64,000 nt of DNA from positions 744,001 through 808,000 of the forward strand of contig CBDFLN010000001.1 of NCBI GenBank assembly GCA_965249215.1. The letters are read 5' to 3'. The notes under the pieces were generated by a model that saw nothing but the letters and a program-made list of their open reading frames with translations, was not told the DNA's origin and made no database searches. This document shows positions 25,458-32,161 of the stretch, one piece after another (the first letter of the stretch is position 1; the number at the start of each line of letters is the position of its first letter). Source of the DNA: G963667675 sp965249215 (GTDB lineage Bacteria; Chloroflexota; Dehalococcoidia; Lucifugimonadales; UBA3495). The position numbers and the translations under genes were made by a program.

Positions 25458-26966
25458 TTAATCGGCCCGGTAGTATTCCATGCCGAGGTGGGTTATCTGT
25501 TCTTCGCCCATAAGCCACCTGAGGGTGTTCTTGAGCTTGGTCTGCTGGATGAACAGGTCGTGCTCGGGATAGACGGACGGTGCGTGATGGGGGCTTTTGA
25601 AGTAGAAGGAAAGCCACTCCTGGATGCCCGCCAAGCCGGCGCGTTGCGCCAGGTCCATGAACAAGACGAGGTCCAGGACCAGGGGAGCAGCCAGCACCGA
25701 ATCGGAGCATAGGAAGTCGACCTTGAGCTGCATCCGGCGGCCAAGCCAGCCAAATATGTCGATGTTGTCCCAGCCTTCTTTGTTGTCTCCCCTGGGCGGG
25801 TAGTAATTGATTCTGACCTTGTGATAGGCGTCGGAATACAGGTCCGGATACACGTCGGGCTGTAGGATGTATTCCAAGACGCCGAGCTTGGACTCCTCCT
25901 TGGTCTTGAAGTTTTCGGGCTCGTCGAGCACCTCGCCGTCGCGGTTTCCCAGGATGTTGGTAGAGAACCAGCCGTTCAAACCCAGCATCCTGGCCTTCAA
26001 CATGGGGCCAAGGACGGTCTTGACGAGGGTCTGGCCGGTCTTGAAGTCCTTGCCGCATACGGGCACACCCTGGTCCCTGGCGAGCCTTTCCAACGCGGGT
26101 ATGTCCACGGTCAGGTTGGGGGCGCCGTTAACGAAGGGGACACCCTCCATGAGCGCGGCGTAGGCGTAGAGCATAGATGGGGCGATGCTTTCGTTTTCGT
26201 CGTGAAGGCCGCCGACGAAGTTTTCGATGTCTTGATGAACGTCTGTTGCAGTAATGAATTTTTCGGTGGAGGCGCACCAGACCATGACCAAGCGGTCGCA
26301 GCCGTTGTCCTCCTTGAAACGCCGGATGTCGTTCCGGATAGCCTCTACGGAGGCGGCCTTGGATCCAGTGGCGTTGACGTTGGTCCCGTTGATGCGGCGC
26401 ACGTAATCGTTGTCGAAAATGGCGGGCATGGGCTGAACGGACTCGAGGAAATCGGAGATGGGCTCCACCTGGTCATGGCGGTCCAGGACGCCGGCTTTGA
26501 CCGCGGCGGCGTAGGCGTTATCAGGGATGGGGTCCCAAGCGCCGAACACCAACTGGTCGAGGCCAGCCAAAGGAACAAAGTCCCGAATTAGGGGGGTTCG
26601 ACCTTCGGTGCGCTTGCCCAGGCGGATGGCTGCCAGTTGAGAGACTGACCCTACCGGCATCCCAGTTCCCCGGCGGACGTGCTCGACGCCGGCGATGAAG
26701 GTGGAGGAAACCGCTCCCAGGCCCACCAGCAAGACTCCGAGTTTGCCGCCGGCGGGGCTGATGCCGGGCGCGCCGGTTGAAACGAAGTCCCTGGGTTCCA
26801 GGCTGATGCCCTGGCTGCGTGCGAGCTCCAAGAGCCGTTGGTGCCATTGGGACGGGATTCTGCCTGTCCTGGCCCAATGCTGCACTGTGCTCTGCCGTTT
26901 GCCCAGGAGGGCCGCCAGGGCGGACTGCCCCCCGAAACGTTCGATTATCTGCTTTGCATTGCTCAT
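25458..26966 (-). CDS. ino1: HTH-fused myo-inositol-1-phosphate synthase
   Basis: This 502-residue protein has two parts. Residues about 1-60 form a Cro/YdaS-like helix-turn-helix (GGQSALAALLGKRQSTVQHW, ARTGRIPSQWHQRLLELA). Residues about 70-502 are an NAD-dependent myo-inositol-1-phosphate synthase: GKLGVLLVGLGAVSSTFIAG is the Rossmann loop, NGTNVNATGSKA and VCGKDFKTGQTLVKT are conserved catalytic segments, and GWFSTNILGNRDG is typical. It converts glucose-6-phosphate to inositol phosphate. The fusion suggests autoregulation or DNA tethering. A strong promoter lies just upstream, placing the predicted transcript start within a few bases of the ATG. Confidence 0.9.
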   Translation of the reverse strand: MSNAKQIIERFGGQSALAALLGKRQSTVQHWARTGRIPSQWHQRLLELARSQGISLEPRDFVSTGAPGISPAGGKLGVLLVGLGAVSSTFIAGVEHVRRGTGMPVGSVSQLAAIRLGKRTEGRTPLIRDFVPLAGLDQLVFGAWDPIPDNAYAAAVKAGVLDRHDQVEPISDFLESVQPMPAIFDNDYVRRINGTNVNATGSKAASVEAIRNDIRRFKEDNGCDRLVMVWCASTEKFITATDVHQDIENFVGGLHDENESIAPSMLYAYAALMEGVPFVNGAPNLTVDIPALERLARDQGVPVCGKDFKTGQTLVKTVLGPMLKARMLGLNGWFSTNILGNRDGEVLDEPENFKTKEESKLGVLEYILQPDVYPDLYSDAYHKVRINYYPPRGDNKEGWDNIDIFGWLGRRMQLKVDFLCSDSVLAAPLVLDLVLFMDLAQRAGLAGIQEWLSFYFKSPHHAPSVYPEHDLFIQQTKLKNTLRWLMGEEQITHLGMEYYRAD

Positions 26967-26974
26967 AGCGTGGA

Positions 26975-27003
26975 ATAGTAACGATTTTTTTGGTAATAGT
27001 CAA
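26975..27003 (-). promoter_or_regulatory. Sigma70-type promoter of the HTH-ino1 gene, near-leaderless
   Basis: On the minus strand, TTGACT (27003-26998) and TACTAT (26980-26975) are separated by exactly 17 bp. The expected transcription start, about seven bases further on, falls near 26968, only two bases from the ATG at 26966. No Shine-Dalgarno sequence is present. Confidence 0.7.
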
Positions 27004-27077
27004 TAGGGGCGAGGCCGCCAGATGGGCGGGGCGGACACTGGCATGTAGAGTTGCTCCAATTAGCCCCCGCGGCTTAG

Positions 27078-27105
27078 ATTCCGGCTCGGGGGCCGGAATG
27101 ACGGG
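27078..27105. repeat. REP-like palindrome at the head of a minisatellite
   Basis: ATTCCGG (27078-27084) pairs with CCGGAAT (27093-27099), followed by GACGGGTGCGG. The tail of this palindrome runs directly into the 25-bp array, whose units repeat GGGTGCGG. This suggests that the array grew from the REP tail. Confidence 0.6.
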
Positions 27106-27441
27106 TGCGGCGGTTTCGCGGCTCGGCGGGTGGGGTGGTTCGGCAGCTCGGCGGGTGCGGTGGTTTCGCGGCTCGGCGCGAGCGGTGGTTTCGCGACTCG
27201 GCGGGTGCGGCGGTTTGGCGGCTCGGCGCGAGCGGTGGTTTGGCAGCTCGGCGGGTGCGGTGGTTTGGCGGCTCGGCGCGAGCGGTGGTTTGGCAGCTCG
27301 GCGGGTGCCGTGGTTTCGCGGCTCGGCGCGAGCGGTGGTTTGGCGGCTCGGCGGGTGCCGTGGTTTGGCGGCTTGACGGGTGCCGTGGTTTGGCGGCTCG
27401 GCGAGGGGGGTGGTTTGGCGGCTCGGCGGCGTAACAAATCG
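27100..27441. repeat. 25-bp tandem repeat array (about 13 units)
   Basis: CTCGGCG recurs at 27122, 27147, 27172, 27197, 27222, 27247, 27272, 27297, 27322, 27347, (27372), 27397 and 27422, an exact 25-bp step. Units alternate between a GGGTGCGGT and a GCGAGCGGT ending, giving a partial 50-bp higher order. Since 25 is not a multiple of three, the long frames through it on both strands are repeat artefacts. It lies upstream of the ammonium transporter's regulatory region. Confidence 0.9.
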
Positions 27442-27468
27442 TTTACAAGCTGGCAACAACAATTTAAT
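27431..27468 (+). promoter_or_regulatory. GlnR/PhoP-like operator array upstream of amt
   Basis: Half-sites GTAAC (27431-27435), TTTAC (27442-27446), GCAAC (27453-27457) and weaker TTAAT (27464-27468) are spaced at exactly 11 bp, each separated by six bases. This matches the layout of binding sites for OmpR-family nitrogen regulators such as GlnR (GTnAC-n6-GaAAC). The array ends about 50 bp before the amt start. An inverted repeat AAATCGTTTA/TAAACGATTT also spans it. Confidence 0.6.
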
Positions 27469-27519
27469 AAACGATTTTTAACCTAGCCGGGACTACTCGA
27501 AAACTGTTGGGGGTGCTTC

Positions 27520-28905
27520 ATGTTGCAAGGGGCGCTGCGGTCAATCAGCTTGCGAAGGGTCTTACCCTTCATAATTGCGGGCCTGCTGGCGGCGGGAATC
27601 CTGGCGGGCTACAACGTAGCCTTCGCGCAGGATGGCGCCGCTGTAGAGAGGAACACAACGGACATCGGCAATCTGACAACGATGATTGCCGCTTTCCTAG
27701 TCTTCTTCATGCAGGCGGGATTCGCGTTTCTGGGGGCGGGGCTGATACGCTCCAGGAACACGACCAACTACATGACCAAGAGCTTCATGGACTTCGCGAT
27801 TGCGTCGCTGTCCTTCTGGGCCTTTGGTTTCGCCATCATGTTTGGTCTGCCGGCAGCGGGTGGCTTGTTGGGGTTGGGCGGGGTCGAAGGCTCAGCTAAC
27901 AGGCTGTTCTTCCTTGTCGCAGCAGGGGATGACTGGAACCTCTACGTCAGCTGGATGTTCCAGATGGTGTTCGCCGGGACCGCCGCCACCATAGTGGCCG
28001 GAGCGGTGGCAGAGCGGACCAAGACCCAGGCGTACCTGGCCTATAGCTTCATGATCGGCGCGATCATCTACCCGCTCTATGGTCACTGGGTGTGGGGCGG
28101 CGGCTGGTTAGCCAACCTTGAAGACCTCGTCAGCCTGCCGGCGGCAGCGGACTACGCAGGTTCCGGGGTTGTCCACGCGGTGGGCGGCTTCATTGCCCTG
28201 GCGGGAGCGGCGGTGGTCGGGCCACGCATCGGCAAGTACAACGCCGACGGCTCGTCCAACGTCATATCGGGCCACAACGTGCCCTACGTGATTATCGGCA
28301 CGTTCATCCTCTTCTTTGGTTGGTTCGGGTTCAACATCGGCGGAGGCGATTCAATCGGGCTGAACGCCGTAAACACCCTGCTGGCCGGCGCCACCGGCTC
28401 GGTAGTGGCCCTGTACATCCAAATAATGCGCACCGGCAAAGCGGATACGCTGATGGCGTGTAACGGCGCCCTGGCGGGACTGGTGGGAATCACCGCAGGA
28501 GCGGCCTACGTGGAGCCCTGGTCCGCGGTGGTAATCGGAGCGGTGGCGGCGCCGATAATGATGGCTTCGGTTAAATTCGTAGACCGGGTCCTGAGAGTCG
28601 ACGACCCGGTCAGCGCCATCTCGGTGCACGGCACCGCGGGGCTTTGGGGGCTACTGGCGGTGGGAATATTCGCCAACGGCAACAACGGCGTCGAGGGTCT
28701 GGTGGCAGGAGAGGGCCTGCAAATCGTGTCCCAGTTGATCAGCATGGGCGTGGTGTTGGCCTGGGCCCTGGCTAGCGGATTTGCCATGTTTATGATCCTG
28801 AAGGTCACCATGGGAGTGCGGGCAACTCCCGAGGAGGAGCTGGCGGGTATGGACCTGTCGGAGCACGACCTGCCTGCCTACCCAGTGGAGCAGTCCACGG
28901 GATAG
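27520..28905 (+). CDS. amt: Ammonium transporter, Amt family
   Basis: This 461-residue inner-membrane ammonium channel has an N-terminal signal-like segment ending NVAFAQDG, then eleven membrane helices. Signatures are FFMQAGFAFLGAGLIRSRNT, YGHWVWGGGW, a conserved SGVVHAVGGFIAL with the first pore histidine, and SVHGTAGLWGLLAVG with the second. The length is typical. No glnB/glnK gene is adjacent, although Amt is often paired with one. Operator-like half-sites upstream suggest nitrogen control, and a strong hairpin terminator follows at 28958. Confidence 0.95.
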   Translation: MLQGALRSISLRRVLPFIIAGLLAAGILAGYNVAFAQDGAAVERNTTDIGNLTTMIAAFLVFFMQAGFAFLGAGLIRSRNTTNYMTKSFMDFAIASLSFWAFGFAIMFGLPAAGGLLGLGGVEGSANRLFFLVAAGDDWNLYVSWMFQMVFAGTAATIVAGAVAERTKTQAYLAYSFMIGAIIYPLYGHWVWGGGWLANLEDLVSLPAAADYAGSGVVHAVGGFIALAGAAVVGPRIGKYNADGSSNVISGHNVPYVIIGTFILFFGWFGFNIGGGDSIGLNAVNTLLAGATGSVVALYIQIMRTGKADTLMACNGALAGLVGITAGAAYVEPWSAVVIGAVAAPIMMASVKFVDRVLRVDDPVSAISVHGTAGLWGLLAVGIFANGNNGVEGLVAGEGLQIVSQLISMGVVLAWALASGFAMFMILKVTMGVRATPEEELAGMDLSEHDLPAYPVEQSTG

Positions 28906-28957
28906 GGGAAACGACTAGCCCCGTCCTGTGAGGTCGTGAGACCGAGGTTGGAACGAG

Positions 28958-28995
28958 CAACCGCCCGCTGTAACAAGCGGGCGGTTGTCTGTTTT
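28958..28995 (+). terminator. Rho-independent terminator after amt
   Basis: CAACCGCCCGCT (28958-28969) and AGCGGGCGGTTG (28976-28987) form a perfect 12-bp stem with a six-base loop, followed by a T-rich stretch (TCTGTTTT). Confidence 0.8.
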
Positions 28996-29019
28996 CCGGT
29001 AGCTGAAGTAGTGAATTAT

Positions 29020-29057
29020 GTAACAAAGATTTAACAACATTGAAAAATTCATGTAAC
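29020..29057 (+). promoter_or_regulatory. Second GlnR/PhoP-like operator array, upstream of a small membrane ORF
   Basis: Four half-sites at exactly 11-bp spacing: GTAAC (29020-29024), TTAAC (29031-29035), GAAAA (29042-29046) and GTAAC (29053-29057), each separated by six bases. This is the same layout as the array before amt and closer to the GTnAC-n6-GaAAC pattern. It lies 46 bp upstream of a 27-codon membrane ORF. A TAGTAT -10-like element is near 29070. Confidence 0.65.
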
Positions 29058-29103
29058 ACGCGGCTGCGAAAGTAGTATCCAAGGAACAGGGCGGGAGAGA
29101 GAA

Positions 29104-29187
29104 ATGGAAATCATCATAGCGGCAGTAGCATTCGTAGGGTTGTTCGGGATGTGGGTGGTTTTGCCCAAGAAGTTCCTCCACAAGTAG
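29104..29187 (+). CDS. Small single-span membrane peptide (27 residues)
   Basis: This 27-codon ORF begins MEIIIAAVAFVGLFGMW and ends with a basic tail PKKFLHK. That is a single membrane helix of about 20 residues with positive charges after it, predicting the C-terminus inside. GGGAGAGAGA lies directly upstream of the ATG as a Shine-Dalgarno site. It follows the ammonium transporter and its terminator and has its own operator-like array, so I infer a nitrogen-regulated small membrane protein, possibly a transporter accessory. I do not recognise a family. The compact helix-plus-charge design argues against chance, but the length makes it tentative. Confidence 0.55.
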   Translation: MEIIIAAVAFVGLFGMWVVLPKKFLHK

Positions 29188-29417
29188 ACTCCAAGCGGCA
29201 ACTCCGGCGGAATAATCCGGAGTTACCAATCCCAGAGGTCAGTCCATGTGCATCGAGACGGATGCCATGGGCTGATTTTATTGTCGGGGGTATGCCAGCG
29301 GGACAAGCCGGCGGGGGAGCAACAGAGGAGGGCAGGTGTTATACTGACTGGCCCCAAACCTGCGGAAACGACGGTGGAGATGCGACGGTACTTCAAGACA
29401 TCAAGCAGAATAATGCT

Positions 29418-29444
29418 GGCCGCCCTTTTGACAGGCGGCCTTTT
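29418..29444 (+). terminator. Putative rho-independent terminator
   Basis: GGCCGCC (29418-29424) pairs with GGCGGCC (29434-29440) and is followed by TTTT. It could end transcription of the small membrane ORF. It overlaps a weak 49-codon signal-peptide-like frame (29380-29529), which I consider less likely than the hairpin. Confidence 0.5.
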
Positions 29445-29659
29445 GCTGGCATTTGTAGCCGCCCACGGCTGCGACGCCAAGGGGACGAGTCCGGCGGGGG
29501 AGGGCGCCAAAGCCGTCGCCCAACACTAGGCCTACTTTGGAGCCGTTCGAAGGCGGCCACTTCCCCTTTTTCTTATGGCCAACCCGGTGTAGCTGGACTT
29601 CGGCGGCAATCCCCCCTGAGCACCAACAAGGGGAATCCGGGCGAGCTAAGGCTTGGGGG

Positions 29660-30415
29660 CTATTCGGCGGTGGTGCCTCCGTCTATGACCAGTTCAGAGC
29701 CGGTCATGTAGGATGCCTCGTCGGAGGCTAGGAAGAGAACGCCGTAGGCGACATCTTCGGGGGTCGCCAGCCTGCCAAGGGGCACACGGGTCAAGCGTTC
29801 CTGAAGCTTCTCAGGGTTGTCCAGCAGCTCCTGTATGAAGGGGGTCTTGACCGGGCCCGGGTGGACCGAATTGCAGCGTATGTTGTCCTTGGCATGCTGG
29901 ATGGCGGTGGCCTTGGTGAACAGGCGCACCGCGCCTTTGCTGGCGGTATAAGCGGCGGACCGGCCGATGCCGACGATGCCGGCGGTGGAGGAAATGTTCA
30001 CGATGGAGCCGCCCCCACTGCGGCGCAGGGCGGGGATGGCGTGCTTGGTGCCCAGGAACACGCCGGTGAGGTTGATATCCATGAGCCCTTGCCATTCCTC
30101 CAGAGACGTGTTCTCTATGCCCACCGTGGCAATGGTTATGCCGGCGTTGTTGACCAGGACATCCAGCCTGCCGTACTTGCTCTCAGTTAATTCGACCAGT
30201 TCTTGCCAGTCTTTTTCCTGGGTCACGTCGAGATGAGTGTAGGTTACGTCGCCGCCCAACTCCCTGATCTCCGCTTCCAGCTTCATCCCCTCGTCGTCCA
30301 GGATGTCGCCAAAGCACACCTTGGCGCCCTCGTTGGCGAAGAGCCGGACTTCCGCTGCCCCCTGCCCCCGAGCGCCGCCGCTGACTATCGCCACTTTGCC
30401 GTCTAACCTTCCCAT
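29660..30415 (-). CDS. Short-chain dehydrogenase/reductase (glucose/cyclopentanol dehydrogenase-like)
   Basis: This 251-residue classical SDR oxidises or reduces an alcohol/ketone with NAD(P). GGARGQGAAE (about residues 13-22) is the nucleotide-binding glycine loop, and DILDDEG carries the acidic residue that usually favours NAD. LVNNAGIT is the NNAG motif. The catalytic tetrad is in IVNISSTAGI (Ser) and YTASKGA (Tyr, Lys). It is full length, starting at ATG 30415 with AGGTTTCTCC complementary to a Shine-Dalgarno site. The Sec peroxiredoxin gene lies upstream on the same strand. The substrate is unknown. Confidence 0.92.
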   Translation of the reverse strand: MGRLDGKVAIVSGGARGQGAAEVRLFANEGAKVCFGDILDDEGMKLEAEIRELGGDVTYTHLDVTQEKDWQELVELTESKYGRLDVLVNNAGITIATVGIENTSLEEWQGLMDINLTGVFLGTKHAIPALRRSGGGSIVNISSTAGIVGIGRSAAYTASKGAVRLFTKATAIQHAKDNIRCNSVHPGPVKTPFIQELLDNPEKLQERLTRVPLGRLATPEDVAYGVLFLASDEASYMTGSELVIDGGTTAE

Positions 30416-30491
30416 GGAGAAACCTCCGCAATTAATTCACGCTCTGAAATCGATTCCCAGGGGTATCCGAGGCATTGGCTTTGACGTCGGG

Positions 30492-30950
30492 TCACGCCAG
30501 GCTATTCAGGACTTCCAACTGGCCATCGACGGTAGCCAGGTCGGGCAACAGCTTCAGGATGTACCCGGCTTCGTCTACGACCACCGCCGGGCGACGTCCT
30601 TCGGCGGGGTTGGCCAGATACCTCTCGTCGCCCGGCTTGGACATGCCGAAGGACGTTGCGATGGCCCTGTCGGGGTCGAGGAGAATTGGGAACGGGAGGC
30701 CTTCCCGCTCGACCCAGTCCTTGTTGGCCTGGGAATCACGGTCATTCACTCCAAAGACGCGGATGTCCTTGTCCTGGAAGCCGGCATGGTTGTCACGGTA
30801 CCCGTGACTGTGGCGGGTTCAATTCCCGCCGCCGGGAGAGGAGAAGAACCAGAGCCAGACCTTCTTTCCCCTAAGGTCCGACAGCCGGACATCGTTGCCG
30901 GTGTGATCGACGGTTGCAAAGTCCGGCGCTTTATCGCCCTCTTTTAACAT
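30492..30950 (-). CDS. Probable selenocysteine-containing Bcp-type peroxiredoxin (in-frame TGA at Sec44)
   Basis: Reading from ATG 30950, with GGAGG five bases upstream, gives 152 residues if one TGA (30821-30819) is read through; this is normal for Bcp/AhpC-type peroxiredoxins. The start, LKEGDKAPDFATVDHTGNDV and LRGKKVWLWFF, is typical. The TGA is codon 44, in PGGGN-U-T, followed by RHSHGYRDNHAGF. Known peroxiredoxins have PGCT followed by EAxxFRD, so the TGA sits exactly on the peroxidatic cysteine, with the FRD-equivalent YRD seven residues on. A 7-bp hairpin follows the TGA at the distance of a bacterial SECIS. No resolving cysteine is visible (1-Cys/1-Sec type). The alternative is a pseudogene with one nonsense change. 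Confidence 0.75.
30792..30808 (-). promoter_or_regulatory. Putative bacterial SECIS hairpin
   Basis: On the coding (minus) strand GTCACGG and CCGTGAC form a perfect 7-bp stem around a GTA loop, ten bases after the TGA. The loop begins with G about 17 bases from the TGA. This fits the known bacterial pattern of an apical G in a small loop 16-37 nt downstream of the Sec codon. Confidence 0.6.
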
Positions 30951-31211
30951 TCTTTCCTCCTTTAGTCCGGGCCGGCGGCGGAGCGGGTGGAACAATGACC
31001 GCCGCGGCCGGGTATGCGCACAAGATTAGGATAGCGGGATTATAACAACCTTCGCGTTGGACGGTTGCCAGCGCAGCCGCATTAGCGCGTCATCTGGACT
31101 CGTTAGACGTTAGTTGTCTCGGTGGTGGGGAATCCTTACAATGTCCCACGGCCTGGCTGCTATTGAGGAGGAGCCAGACCCGGAACTTGGGGTTAGGAGT
31201 TCAAGGTCGCC

Positions 31212-31520
31212 ATGCTGGAGCATAAAGGAGTACGGTGGGGATACGTCTTTCTCCATGGCGCCACCTACATAAATGAAGAGGAAATGCAGGACCTGATGGT
31301 CCAGGCGGTGGAGATGTACCTGGCCGGGGACGAGGAGCGGGAGGTCAAAAGCGCGGGCTTCGAGGGCAAGCTGTACACGGAAAGGAAGTATGAAGTGATT
31401 GGAGCGCTGGGCGGGCAGCGGTTCGACGCCAAGCTGGAGACTCCTCGAGGGCAAGACCAAGCGGCGTTCCTGGTCAGCGAGCAGTCACGGGGTATGGGGT
31501 CGTTTATTTCGAGGAACTAG
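31212..31520 (+). CDS. Hypothetical protein
   Basis: This 102-residue soluble protein is of unrecognised family. It opens with MLEHKGVRWGYVFLHGATYI and has a helical, acidic middle (NEEEMQDLMVQAVEMYLAGD) and a basic second half. There is no signal peptide, membrane helix or catalytic motif. The codon pattern looks coding and no alternative long frame competes. It is followed at once by the cluster of dispersed repeats. No function is assigned. Confidence 0.6.
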   Translation: MLEHKGVRWGYVFLHGATYINEEEMQDLMVQAVEMYLAGDEEREVKSAGFEGKLYTERKYEVIGALGGQRFDAKLETPRGQDQAAFLVSEQSRGMGSFISRN

Positions 31521-31554
31521 CAGCCGGAAGCGCGTTGGGTTTGCGGTGCGCCCC

Positions 31555-32083
31555 CCGTTCGCCCTTCGATTTCCCTCAGGACAGGCCCTTCGATTTCCCT
31601 CAGGACGAACGGGGGGGACTGGCGGCCCGTTCGTGGTGAGGCCCTTCGACCGGCTCAGGACAGGCCCTTCGATTTCCCTCAGGGCGAACGGACAGCCTAA
31701 GCCCAGGCTATGTAACGGTCTTCATGCGAGGGAGGACGAACGGACAGCCTAGACCCAGGCTATGCCATGGTCTTCGTGCGCAGGGATGACAGGTTGGAGA
31801 CGGGCCAGGGCCCTTCGATTTCCCTCAGGGCGAACGGACAGGCTAGGCGCAGGCTATGTCATGGTCTTCGTGCGCAGGGATGACAGGTTGGAGGCGGGCC
31901 AAGGCCCTTCGATTTCCCTCAGGGCGAACGGACAGGCTAGGCGCAGGCTATGTAACGGTCTTCATGCGCAGGGATGACAGGTTGGAGACGGGCCAGGGCC
32001 CTTCGATTTCCCTCAGGGCGAACGGACAGGCTAGGCACAGGCTATGTCATCGTCTTCGTGCGCAGGGATGACTAACGGACAGC
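31555..32083. repeat. Block of dispersed repeats arranged as a 94-bp tandem array
   Basis: The unit begins CCCTTCGATTTCCCTCAGG and continues through GCGAACGGACAG, CTAG, AGGCTATGT, a CGTGCGCAGGGATGACAGGT part and GGAGACGGGCCAGG. Starts at 31811, 31905 and 31999 are exactly 94 bp apart; an earlier start at 31665 is followed by a partial (about 52 bp) duplication. Most copies carry CTAG preceded by ACAGC or ACAGG. One such CTAG is the insertion point of the IS1182-family element. No gene is supported here. Confidence 0.85.
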
Positions 32084-32161
32084 CTAGCAGCCTGTCCGAG
32101 AAACACGGCAGGCGAGTGGTTTGGGGTAGAATAGGCGCAGTTGAGTAGTGGGGAGGCGGCG

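Noticed and set aside
27060..27437. Pro/Thr-rich or Gly/Ser-rich repeat proteins encoded by the 25-bp array
   Set aside because: The 25-bp period shifts the frame each unit, so the same open frames appear on both strands without selection.
29380..29529. 49-codon signal-peptide-like ORF after amt
   Set aside because: It overlaps a hairpin followed by T residues that looks like a terminator. No Shine-Dalgarno site or conserved motif supports it.
30811..30835. tRNA T-arm-like sequence GGCGGGTTCAATTCCCGCC
   Set aside because: It lies inside the peroxiredoxin coding region opposite the TGA. There is no acceptor stem, anticodon arm or CCA, so it is chance similarity.
31555..32083. CRISPR-like array
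   Set aside because: Units are contiguous with no unique spacers of fixed length, and no cas genes are nearby.
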